Positions 5,794-12,003 of a stretch of 12,003 bases of DNA are shown here, piece by piece. The stretch's first letter is position 1. The number at the start of each line of letters is the position of its first letter. The stretch spans positions 32,964-44,966 of the forward strand of contig DCIK01000005.1 in the NCBI GenBank assembly GCA_002315975.1, in the 5' to 3' direction. The stretch is from Clostridiales bacterium UBA1728 (GTDB lineage Bacteria > Bacillota > Clostridia > Oscillospirales > Oscillospiraceae). Both the position numbers and the translations under genes were made by a program. Below the pieces are notes generated by a model that saw nothing but the letters and a program-made list of their open reading frames with translations, had not been told where the DNA came from and did no database searches.

Positions 5794-6654
5794 TTAGTGT
5801 TCCCAGCGGCAGGTTGCGCCGCAGGGGAGCGCCATGCCCGTGGCGGTAACGGGAAGTCCCAGCTCCTGGGCATCGGCATGGCCGCCGAACCTTTCGGAAA
5901 GGATAGACTCGGCGATATAGCGCACCGTGGAGGGCGCGAGTCCGGTGGTGTAGCTGTTGATCATCACAAACAGAGGATTATCGCTGAGCACCTGGGAGCA
6001 GAGCTGCACAAAGCCCCAGAGATTATCCTCCAGCCGCCAGATTTCACCCTTGGGCCCGCGTCCGTAGCTGGGCGGGTCCATGATAATGGCATCGTAGCGG
6101 CGGCCCCGGCGAATCTCACGCTCCACAAACTTGCTGCAATCATCCACAATCCAGCGGACGCTCCTGTCGGCCACGGCGGATGCAGCAGCGTTGTCCTTGC
6201 CCCAGTCCACCATACCCTTGGCGGCGTCCACATGGCAGACGCTGGCGCCGGCATGGAGCGCGGCCACGGTGGCGGCACCGGTGTAGGCAAAGAGGTTCAG
6301 CACCGAGACAGGACGGCCTGCGTCCCTGATCTTCTCCGCAGCCCAGTCCCAGTTGGCGGCCTGCTCGGGGAAAATACCCGTGTGCTTAAAGTTCATGGGC
6401 TTTACATGGAAGGTGAGATCCCGGTAATGAATATCCCAGGCTTCCGGCAGGCGGCTCTTTTCCCAGCTGCCGCCGCCGCTGGAGGAACGCTCATAGCGTC
6501 CGTCGGGATTTTTCCAGCCGCTGTGGCGGCGAGGGGTGTCCCAGATGACCTGAGGATCGGGGCGCACCAGTATTTTATCTCCCCAGCGCTCCAGCCGTTC
6601 GCCGCGGGAGGCATCCAGCAATTCGTATTCTTTCCAGCAATCGGCTATCCACAT
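5794..6654 (-). CDS. Class I SAM-dependent methyltransferase (RlmI/RlmK-like, COG1092 type)
   Basis: A 286-residue predicted RNA methyltransferase. The SAM-binding motif I VLNLFAYTGAATVAALHAGA is at about 118-137, the acidic motif II residue is D143 (HVDAAKGMVDW), motif III is DDCSKF (about 171-176) and the catalytic motif IV is MDPPSYGRG (DPPS at 193-196). The segment KHTGIFPEQAANWDW (about 90-104) is typical of the COG1092 group that methylates 23S rRNA bases, but no N-terminal PUA domain is visible, so the exact target is unknown. I chose the ATG at 6654: the full AAGGAGGTG ribosome binding site lies 9 nt upstream. The in-frame GTG at 6666 overlaps that site and cannot use it. It is transcribed alone from the promoter at 6682-6709. 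Confidence 0.85.
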   Translation of the reverse strand: MWIADCWKEYELLDASRGERLERWGDKILVRPDPQVIWDTPRRHSGWKNPDGRYERSSSGGGSWEKSRLPEAWDIHYRDLTFHVKPMNFKHTGIFPEQAANWDWAAEKIRDAGRPVSVLNLFAYTGAATVAALHAGASVCHVDAAKGMVDWGKDNAAASAVADRSVRWIVDDCSKFVEREIRRGRRYDAIIMDPPSYGRGPKGEIWRLEDNLWGFVQLCSQVLSDNPLFVMINSYTTGLAPSTVRYIAESILSERFGGHADAQELGLPVTATGMALPCGATCRWEH

Positions 6655-6681
6655 GAGAGAATACACCTCCTTATCCGAAGC

Positions 6682-6709
6682 AGTATACCATATTTAACGA
6701 AAAACGCAA
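6682..6709 (-). promoter_or_regulatory. Sigma-A promoter for the methyltransferase gene
   Basis: On the minus strand TTGCGT (6704-6709) and TATACT (6682-6687) are separated by 16 bp, close to the sigma-A consensus, in an AT-rich stretch. The -10 box lies 27 bp before the ATG at 6654, with the AAGGAGGTG site between them. It is divergent from the promoter at 6787-6815. Confidence 0.65.
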
Positions 6710-6786
6710 GACTTTTGCCTCTTTTTCTATGGCCTGAACGGATTTTCAGACGGAATGGTTTACATAATTTTTACACGAAAAAAACC

Positions 6787-6815
6787 TTGCATATTTCCGA
6801 AAAAGGAATTATAAT
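6787..6815 (+). promoter_or_regulatory. Sigma-A promoter for the acidic SGNH protein gene
   Basis: TTGCAT (6787-6792) and a perfect TATAAT (6810-6815) are separated by 17 bp, a near-consensus vegetative promoter. The expected leader is about 35 nt and carries a GGAGGA ribosome binding site ending 7 nt before the ATG at 6857. It probably also drives the DUF4358 lipoprotein gene up to the terminator at 9099. Confidence 0.8.
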
Positions 6816-6856
6816 AGCAAAGTGCAATTTTATGTCGAATCCTGGAGGACATCTTT

Positions 6857-8614
6857 ATGGCAACAGGAAGAAAAGGAAAATTCTTCTCCGGCAAGAGCGG
6901 TCGCAGGGACTGGGAAGAGCCGGAAGAGGATGAATATGAAGACGAGCCCGACGAAGATGAAGAGGAAGACGAAGAGTCTGAGCGCCGCCCCGGTCTGCTG
7001 GCGTCCGCCAAAAAGCGCTTTCTGACTCGCCGGAATGACGAGGACGATGACGAAGACGATGAGGACGATGAGCCTGCCCGCTCCCGCAAGGGTCTGAGTC
7101 TGCCCGGTTTCCTTTCCCGTAAGAAAGCTGAGAGCCGCGATTACGACTTCGACTACGACGATCTCACCGAGGACGAGTCTGAGGACGAGCCCTATTTCAA
7201 GGATTTTTCTCCCGTCGCGTATGCAGAGGAGGGGACGCCGGAGGAGGATGTACTGCTGATCCATGCGGATGAAGCTGCTCCTTCCGAAGCGGAGCCGGTA
7301 TACGAGGAGAGGGTTGAAGGCGAATTCTACTTCGATGAGCCCGCCCCTGCCGAGGAGTATCCCGAAGAGGTCGTTCCCGAAGCCGAAGATACCTACGATC
7401 CCTTTGCCGCCCTCTCCCAGCGCGCCGCTAACCCCGAAGCCGGGGGCGAGGGCGAAGATGCGCAGGAAGAAGCTTACGAAGAGGCTTACGAGGAAGCTTA
7501 CGAGGAAGCTTACGAGGAAGAGCCGTACGAGGAAGAGGCTTGCGATTCCGAGGAATATTCGGACGAGGAATACGAAGAATACGAGGACGAGTATACCGAT
7601 TCTGAGGACGAAGAATACGCCGAAGAAACCGATGACGAGTCCTACGATGACTTTGACGAGCCTGTCGAAAAGAAGAGCAGCAAGCGCAGCGGCAAAAAAT
7701 CCTCCGGCGGCCTCAGCGGACTGCTGATGCCCATGCTGGCCATCATCGCTCTTTGCGCCGTAGGTGCCATTGCCTTTGCCGTGATCACGCTGCTGGGCTC
7801 CCCCGAATATGAGAGCGCGGCCAAGAGCACCAAGACTGTCGAGGAGACCGCCGCACCCGTGGAAGAGCCTGTTGTCACGGATGAGCCCACGGCTGCGGAG
7901 CTTCAGGCTCAGGGACTGGCCACATCCGTCCCCGGCGTCGAGGAAAGCTCCGTAAAGGCCAAGCGGGATTCCGAAGGCCGCGTGGTGCCCGATGTGGGCG
8001 GCTCGGTGGTTCCGACCCGGAGCGTGAAGCTCAGCAACGACGACTTTGAAGGCAGCGCCATGATCGGCAACTCCTTTGTGGAGGGCATGAACCTCTGGAG
8101 CGAGATTGATACCCTCAAGTACATCTGCGCCGACGGCGTTTCTCTGGACAACATGATCGGCAACTACCTCTATTATGTGACCGTCCAGAACTATGATTCC
8201 ATCTACCTCTGCCTGGGTCTCAACGAGATTGGCTGGCCCATCGATACCTTCATCAGCAAGTATGAACGGGTCATCGACTATATTCGCAGCGACGGCACCT
8301 CCAAAACGAAGAACGCCACTATCTATATTGTGTCTGTGATGCCGGTGGAAGAGATTATGGAGACCGTGCCCGGCGAGAGCGGCAGCACCATCTCCAAGGC
8401 CACCATTCTGGAATTCAACGAGCGGCTGAAGACCATGTGTCAGGAAAAGGGCTGCTGGTATCTGGACATTTACTCCGCTCTGGTGGACGAGACCGGCTAC
8501 CTGCCCGACTCCATAGCCGCGGACGACCATATCCACTTTGAGAAGACCGGCTACCGGATCTGGACCGATTATATGCGCAACCACTATGTGGACGAAAAGC
8601 TTTTAGGAGAATAA
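6857..8614 (+). CDS. Acidic-domain membrane protein with extracytoplasmic SGNH-hydrolase-like domain
   Basis: A 585-residue protein in three parts. Residues 1-270 are low-complexity and extremely rich in Glu, Asp and Tyr, broken by short basic islands (for example about 43-60 and 76-94). They include four tandem EEAY units (204-219). A basic stretch (271-283) precedes one membrane span (about 287-313), and a Pro/Glu/Thr/Ser-rich linker (about 314-385) follows. Residues 398-580 resemble an SGNH/GDSL hydrolase: block I IGNSFVEG with candidate nucleophile S406 (GNS in place of the usual GDS), block III GLNE with N456, and block V DHIH with D557 and H560. The basic flank before the span suggests an acidic half inside and a hydrolase outside. 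The substrate is unknown; deacylation of an envelope polymer is a reasonable guess. The DUF4358 lipoprotein gene follows after 4 bp. Confidence 0.75.
   Translation: MATGRKGKFFSGKSGRRDWEEPEEDEYEDEPDEDEEEDEESERRPGLLASAKKRFLTRRNDEDDDEDDEDDEPARSRKGLSLPGFLSRKKAESRDYDFDYDDLTEDESEDEPYFKDFSPVAYAEEGTPEEDVLLIHADEAAPSEAEPVYEERVEGEFYFDEPAPAEEYPEEVVPEAEDTYDPFAALSQRAANPEAGGEGEDAQEEAYEEAYEEAYEEAYEEEPYEEEACDSEEYSDEEYEEYEDEYTDSEDEEYAEETDDESYDDFDEPVEKKSSKRSGKKSSGGLSGLLMPMLAIIALCAVGAIAFAVITLLGSPEYESAAKSTKTVEETAAPVEEPVVTDEPTAAELQAQGLATSVPGVEESSVKAKRDSEGRVVPDVGGSVVPTRSVKLSNDDFEGSAMIGNSFVEGMNLWSEIDTLKYICADGVSLDNMIGNYLYYVTVQNYDSIYLCLGLNEIGWPIDTFISKYERVIDYIRSDGTSKTKNATIYIVSVMPVEEIMETVPGESGSTISKATILEFNERLKTMCQEKGCWYLDIYSALVDETGYLPDSIAADDHIHFEKTGYRIWTDYMRNHYVDEKLLGE
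7466..7513 (+). repeat. Four tandem 12-bp units encoding EEAY
   Basis: Four in-frame copies of a GAAGAAGCTTAC-like unit encode EEAY x4 (residues 204-219), with synonymous GAA/GAG and GCT changes between units, and a degenerate EEPYEEEA follows. Such repeats may vary in copy number between strains by slippage without breaking the frame. Confidence 0.85.
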
Positions 8615-8618
8615 CAGC

Positions 8619-9086
8619 GTGAAAAAGATTCTTCTGTTGATACTGTCTCTTGCTCTGCTCCTGTCCCTGAGCGCCTGCGGCGGGGAGAAGGAAAGCAGCA
8701 AGGAGCTGGACGCGGCGGCTCTCTGCGAGAGCCTGCTCAAGAGCAGCGCCTTCTCCGTCAGTCTGGAGGAGCTGCCCGCCACCAAGGCCTCCGCCTTCTA
8801 CAATGTGGAGAAGGACAGCATGGCCGAGGCCATGCTCTACCATGCCTCCGGAACCTCCAAGGAGCAGATTGTGCTCATAAAGGCCACGGACGAGACTGCC
8901 GCCGGCACCATGGTCGGCGTTCTCCAGAGCCTTGTGAACGAGTGGATCGAGGCTGATCGGGACTATGCGCCCGAGGAAGTGCCCAAGCTGGAAAAGGCTG
9001 TTCTGCGCCAGAGCGGCTGCTGGGTGGTGCTGGTGGTCGCCAACGATCCCGACGCCGCAGCCAAGCTGGTGGGCGAGTACATATGA
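8619..9086 (+). CDS. DUF4358-family lipoprotein
   Basis: A 155-residue predicted lipoprotein. MKK is followed by a hydrophobic run and the lipobox LSAC, so cleavage and lipidation are expected at C20. The mature part (ELDAAALCESLLKSSAF...; IVLIKATDETAAGTMVGVLQSLVNEW; later WVVLVVAND) matches the DUF4358 family found in Clostridia, whose biochemical role is unknown. The start is the GTG at 8619, supported by AGGAG at 8605-8609, which lies inside the end of the preceding gene. With only 4 bp between the genes the two are surely co-transcribed and probably coupled. In related genomes I recall DUF4358 genes near SGNH/GDSL and MBOAT envelope-acylation genes; no MBOAT gene is in this window. A strong terminator closes the operon. 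Confidence 0.8.
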   Translation: MKKILLLILSLALLLSLSACGGEKESSKELDAAALCESLLKSSAFSVSLEELPATKASAFYNVEKDSMAEAMLYHASGTSKEQIVLIKATDETAAGTMVGVLQSLVNEWIEADRDYAPEEVPKLEKAVLRQSGCWVVLVVANDPDAAAKLVGEYI

Positions 9087-9098
9087 ATGATTTCCCCG

Positions 9099-9129
9099 AC
9101 TGCCGTACAGAAATGTGCGGCAGTTTTTT
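9099..9129 (+). terminator. Intrinsic terminator of the SGNH-DUF4358 operon
   Basis: An 11-bp stem (9099-9109 with 9114-9124, one U-G wobble) is capped by a GAAA tetraloop and followed by a run of six T at 9124-9129. It begins 12 nt after the lipoprotein stop codon. This is a textbook Rho-independent terminator and separates the operon from spoIIE. Confidence 0.95.
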
Positions 9130-9148
9130 CTTGTCCTGACCGCAGTCT

Positions 9149-9181
9149 ATGACGGCCTTCTCCCTTGCCATCGGCTATACT
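9149..9181 (+). promoter_or_regulatory. Candidate spoIIE promoter with 21-bp spacer (Spo0A-activated type)
   Basis: TATACT at 9176-9181 is a good -10 box 31 bp before the spoIIE ATG. No -35 hexamer exists at 16-18 bp, but ATGACG (9149-9154) lies 21 bp upstream. In Bacillus subtilis the sigma-A, Spo0A-dependent spoIIE promoter also has about 21 bp between its elements. Possible degenerate 0A boxes are TTGTCCTG (9131-9138) and TGACGGC (9150-9156), neither a full match. The -10 is seen in the sequence; Spo0A control is inference. Confidence 0.45.
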
Positions 9182-9212
9182 GGGGGCAATACATGGGGAC
9201 GGGGGGACAGCA

Positions 9213-11474
9213 ATGGTTACAGAGGAGAAAACAAAGGGAAAAGCAGCTCTGCGGGGACTGCTGGAGGGAGGAGCGGGCCTGATGCTTGCCTGTGCCCAGC
9301 CGCTGGGACTGTGCGCTCCCTTCGGCATAGCCCTGTGCAGCGGAGCGGGAAGCGATGCGGGCGGCCTCTGCTGCCTCTTCGGCACCATGCTGGGCTATCT
9401 GCTGAGCCGGGGCATAGACGGGGGACTGCGTTACTGCGCCGCCAGTCTGCTGGCCTTTTCCGCGGCCTTTATCTTTCGGGATACCCCTGCCGTGGAGCGG
9501 AAATGGTTCCTCCCCTCTGCCACGGCGGTCATTACGCTGCTCTGCGGTGTGCTGAGCTTCTTTGAGGGGAAGAGCCCTCTCCGTACGGCGCTCTGCCTGC
9601 TGACGGAGCTGGCACTTTCCGCCGTGGGCAGCCATCTCTTTGCCCTTCTGAGAAAAAGCGAGGCTGCGCTCACGGAGAGCGAGAGCAGAGCCCGCTCCTT
9701 CGGCTGGCTGCTGCTGTATGCGGGCGGCATCATGGCGCTGTGCAGACTTACTTTCTTCGGGGGCTTCACGCCGGGGCACATCCCCGCAGTCCTCACGGTG
9801 CTGCTTTTCGCACAGGCGGGCGGCAGCGTAAAGGGCTGTGTGGCCGGGGTGATCATGGGGCTTTGTACGCTCAGGCCGGCGGAGCTCTCCCTGAGCTGCG
9901 CTCTGGGCGGTCTGATGGCGGGACTGGCACCTGAGGAGAAAAGAGCTCCCACGGCGCTGCTGTTTTCACTGGGTTTCCTCGCGCCGCTGCTTCCGGCATG
10001 GACAGGGGAGCTGTGGACGCTATCAGAGCTCGCGCTGGCGCTGCTGGGCTTTTTCTGCCTGCCGAAAAAGCTCCTGCGGAAGCTCACGGAGCGACTCAGC
10101 CCCCGGATGGCCGAAGGCAGCGAAGAGCTGCGGCGAAGCTATGCCGCGCTGCACATCGCCGAGCTGGCCGGAACTCTGGGAGAGCTCTACGAGAGCGTAA
10201 GCAGGCAGACCCAAAGACCGGAGGAGGACGATATTGCCACGGTCTATGACCGGGCAGCGGAGTGCGTCTGCGCCACCTGTCTGCGCAAGGAGCTCTGCTG
10301 GCACACGGAGTATCTGCATATGCTGTCGCTGCTCAACGATGCCACGGAGCTGGTGCGCCGCCGGGGGAAGCTCAGTCTGCAGGAGCTGCCGGAGCGCTTT
10401 CGGGAGAGCTGCGTCCACCCGGAGGCCTTCTTGCAGGCGGTAAACGGCGAGCTGCGGGCGGTGAGCTACCGCCGTCAGCTGCGGGCGCGGCTGGAGGAGA
10501 ACCGCACGGCGGCCTACGGGCTCTTCCGCATCCTCTCCCGGGTGCTGGAGGAGCAGTCCCGCAGTCAGGAGGAGGGGCAGAAGGATACTGCCCTGGAGCA
10601 GCGCCTGAGCCGCTTTCTCCACGCCAACGGCATGGACTGCAGGGTGTCTGCTTTTCGGGACAGCAACGGTCGACTTCGCATTTTGCTGGAGGGGGAAAAT
10701 ATCAGCTTGCTCCGGGAGCGGGAGGCGTACACGGAGGAGCTGTCCCGCGCTGCAGGGCTGCCTCTGAGCCGCACAGGCGGGGAGAGGGACAGCCTGAGAC
10801 GCATGGAGCTCAGCGAGAGCGAAGCGCTGCAGGCTACGGTGGCCATAGCCGCTGCGAAAAAACAGGGCGAGAGCGTATCCGGCGACCGGGGCACCTGGTT
10901 TCGTACGGAGAGAGGACAGCTCTGCCTCCTCCTCTCCGACGGCATGGGCAGCGGCGAGGAGGCGGCGCGGGAGGCGGTGGCCACGGTTCGTGCGCTGGAG
11001 GAGCTTCTCCGCAGCGGCGTGGCAGCGGAGGAGGCGCTGGAGCTGGTCAACGGTCTAATGCTGCTGAAAAACGGCGACAGCTGGGCCTATGCCACGGTGG
11101 ATCTGGTAACGGTGGACCTTTTCAGCGGCGAATGCCTTTTTTATAAGTACGGCGCTGCGCCCTCCTATGTCCGCTGCGGCGGGGAGGTGAAGCGGGTTCG
11201 GGGTGTGGCTCTGGCGGCGGGAATCCTCTCCGGCGAGAATGAAAAAAGGGAGCTGCCCTCCGCGAAGCTCCGAAGCGGCGATATCCTTCTTGTATGCAGC
11301 GACGGGGTGGCCTCGGAGCAGAGTGACGGATGGCTTCGGCAGCGCTTAGCCGCTTTTGCGGGAGCAGAGCCGAAGCAGCTGGCGCGAGAGCTGCTGGACG
11401 AGGCCACGCAGCAATACGGACGCTGCGATGATATGACGGTGCTCGCCCTGCGTCTGGATGCGAGGGAGGCGTGA
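9213..11474 (+). CDS. spoIIE: Stage II sporulation protein E (PP2C-type phosphatase)
   Basis: A 753-residue membrane phosphatase that dephosphorylates SpoIIAA-P to activate sigma-F in the forespore and takes part in asymmetric division. About 285 N-terminal residues form a string of hydrophobic segments (residues ~15 to 284). A central region carries a Cys cluster ECVCATCLRKELC (about 350-362), usual in clostridial SpoIIE. The C-terminal PP2C domain has VSGD (D558), LLLSDGMGSG (D576), LLVCSDGV (D697) and DDMTVL (D739, D740), i.e. all expected metal-binding positions. The length is slightly below that of the Bacillus protein. The frame opens earlier at TTG 9165, but I prefer the ATG at 9213: it has a purine-rich GGGGGGA site and lies downstream of the candidate -10 box, whereas 9165 lies upstream of it. 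Confidence 0.95.
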   Translation: MVTEEKTKGKAALRGLLEGGAGLMLACAQPLGLCAPFGIALCSGAGSDAGGLCCLFGTMLGYLLSRGIDGGLRYCAASLLAFSAAFIFRDTPAVERKWFLPSATAVITLLCGVLSFFEGKSPLRTALCLLTELALSAVGSHLFALLRKSEAALTESESRARSFGWLLLYAGGIMALCRLTFFGGFTPGHIPAVLTVLLFAQAGGSVKGCVAGVIMGLCTLRPAELSLSCALGGLMAGLAPEEKRAPTALLFSLGFLAPLLPAWTGELWTLSELALALLGFFCLPKKLLRKLTERLSPRMAEGSEELRRSYAALHIAELAGTLGELYESVSRQTQRPEEDDIATVYDRAAECVCATCLRKELCWHTEYLHMLSLLNDATELVRRRGKLSLQELPERFRESCVHPEAFLQAVNGELRAVSYRRQLRARLEENRTAAYGLFRILSRVLEEQSRSQEEGQKDTALEQRLSRFLHANGMDCRVSAFRDSNGRLRILLEGENISLLREREAYTEELSRAAGLPLSRTGGERDSLRRMELSESEALQATVAIAAAKKQGESVSGDRGTWFRTERGQLCLLLSDGMGSGEEAAREAVATVRALEELLRSGVAAEEALELVNGLMLLKNGDSWAYATVDLVTVDLFSGECLFYKYGAAPSYVRCGGEVKRVRGVALAAGILSGENEKRELPSAKLRSGDILLVCSDGVASEQSDGWLRQRLAAFAGAEPKQLARELLDEATQQYGRCDDMTVLALRLDAREA

Positions 11475-11602
11475 TGGGGAACGCTGTAGGCCGCCACGAG
11501 AGCGGAAATATCCGCATTTCTCCCTTCGGAAGGAATAGAAAACCCCGCTTCCGGGTATCCTTGGAAAAGAAAAGGAATTCCATGGAAGCGAGGGGCGAGC
11601 TT

Positions 11603-11869
11603 ATGGTCAAGGGTGTAGCCAAACGGATCATCGTGGTGAAAAACCCCGATCAGCGATATTTTGAGCAGGCAATCTTCATCCTCCGCAGCGACTGCGCGGG
11701 TGTCAGCGAAAAGGAGGTACTCCGGCAGGCCAGACGGGCTGCCCACGAGTATCTCCGCCGGGGCGAGAACCGGGTGGAAAACCCGCTGCCCCACCTCCGG
11801 GGCCTCCTCTGCGGTCTGCTGGGCGCTGCCCTCACCGCCGGTGCCTGGTTCGCGGTGCAGATTTTCTGA
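11603..11869 (+). CDS. Small conserved-looking protein with C-terminal membrane segment
   Basis: An 88-residue protein beginning MVKGVAKRIIVVKNPDQRYFEQAIFIL, a pattern I recall from small clostridial proteins of unknown function, sometimes mislabelled as translation initiation factor-like. The N-terminal part (about 1-55) looks like a soluble alpha/beta unit and is followed by a charged linker. The last about 20 residues (LLCGLLGAALTAGAWFAVQIF) form one hydrophobic segment, so the protein may be tail-anchored. The ATG at 11603 has GAGGGG 7 nt upstream. ATG 11582 (AAGGA site) and ATG 11474, which overlaps the spoIIE stop as TGATG, are in-frame alternatives adding 7 or 43 residues. It may be co-transcribed with spoIIE, since no terminator lies between them; a sporulation role is only a guess. 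Confidence 0.65.
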   Translation: MVKGVAKRIIVVKNPDQRYFEQAIFILRSDCAGVSEKEVLRQARRAAHEYLRRGENRVENPLPHLRGLLCGLLGAALTAGAWFAVQIF

Positions 11870-11886
11870 AAGTTCGCAGGGGTCTC

Positions 11887-12003
11887 GGCTCCCCTGAAAG
11901 GGGAGCTGTCAGCGAAGCTGACTGAGGGGTCTTGTCGGATACACATATTTGTCAAGGGAAGACCCCTCCACCGCTTCGCGGTCCCCCTCCCCTTTCAGGG
12001 GAG
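11887..12003. repeat. MITE-like nested-hairpin intergenic element (cut by right edge)
   Basis: Five inverted repeats follow each other with little between them. They are GCTCCCCT-GAA-AGGGGAGC (11888-11906), GTCAGC-GAA-GCTGAC (11908-11922), a long-range perfect 10-bp pair GAGGGGTCTT / AAGACCCCTC (11924-11933 with 11959-11968), ACCGC-TTC-GCGGT (11970-11982) and CTCCCCT-TTC-AGGGGAG (11987-12003). The first and last hairpins are the same sequence inverted, so the element is a large imperfect palindrome, as in a MITE or REP-type repeat. No coding frame is convincing. The family looks like one I know as common in gut Oscillospiraceae intergenic regions. It starts 17 bp past the stop of the small gene. 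Confidence 0.75.

Noticed and set aside
5658..5879. Small minus-strand frame across the methyltransferase 3' end and repeat copy 2
   Set aside because: It runs through the non-coding hairpins in another frame from the methyltransferase; I see no ribosome binding site or conserved motif.
6830..8584. A 584-codon open frame on the minus strand opposite the acidic SGNH gene
   Set aside because: It has no good start signal, and its low-complexity Val/Leu/Phe content is what the complement of GAG/GAC-rich codons gives. The plus-strand gene has a promoter, ribosome binding site, membrane span and catalytic motifs.

Overview
The window looks like chromosomal DNA of a GC-rich, spore-forming gut-type Firmicute, most likely of the Oscillospirales (Oscillospiraceae/Ruminococcaceae-like). 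The reasons are the SpoIIE sporulation phosphatase, an ECF transporter energizing module joined to truA, DUF5711 and DUF4358 family proteins, strong AGGAGG-type ribosome binding sites, and GAA/TTC-triloop intergenic repeats of a kind I associate with that group. The assignment to order is inference; sporulating Clostridia is well supported.

Layout. Positions 1-196 hold no gene but a hairpin-rich structured repeat (copy 1). Then come two leftward gene blocks. The block at 197-2067 encodes a CvpA-family membrane protein and, upstream of it in transcription, a membrane-anchored DUF5711 protein, with a strong extended -10 promoter at 2094-2102. The block at 2217-5530 is the tightly overlapping operon ecfA1-ecfA2-ecfT-truA (two ATPases and the transmembrane coupling protein of an ECF vitamin/metal uptake system, plus tRNA pseudouridine synthase A). 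No substrate-binding S component is present, so this is a group II (shared-module) arrangement. Positions 5531-5793 hold a second, more compact copy of the structured repeat (copy 2). A leftward class I SAM-dependent methyltransferase lies at 5794-6654.

A 202-bp divergent intergenic region (6655-6856) carries promoters in both directions. Rightward from it run a 585-residue protein with a very acidic cytoplasmic half, one membrane span and an extracytoplasmic SGNH-hydrolase-like domain, then a DUF4358 lipoprotein, closed by a very clear intrinsic terminator at 9099-9129. spoIIE follows at 9213-11474, with a candidate promoter whose 21-bp spacer resembles the Spo0A-activated class. A small conserved-looking membrane protein follows spoIIE. 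The right edge (11887-12003) is an array of nested hairpins typical of a MITE-like non-coding repeat and is cut by the window end.

Most genes are recognisable housekeeping or envelope genes. The most unusual content is non-coding. Two copies of one structured repeat each sit exactly 3 nt beyond the stop codon of a leftward gene, with a sequence-variable but shape-conserved hairpin next to the stop. I see no defence system, CRISPR array, transposase, tRNA or rRNA.
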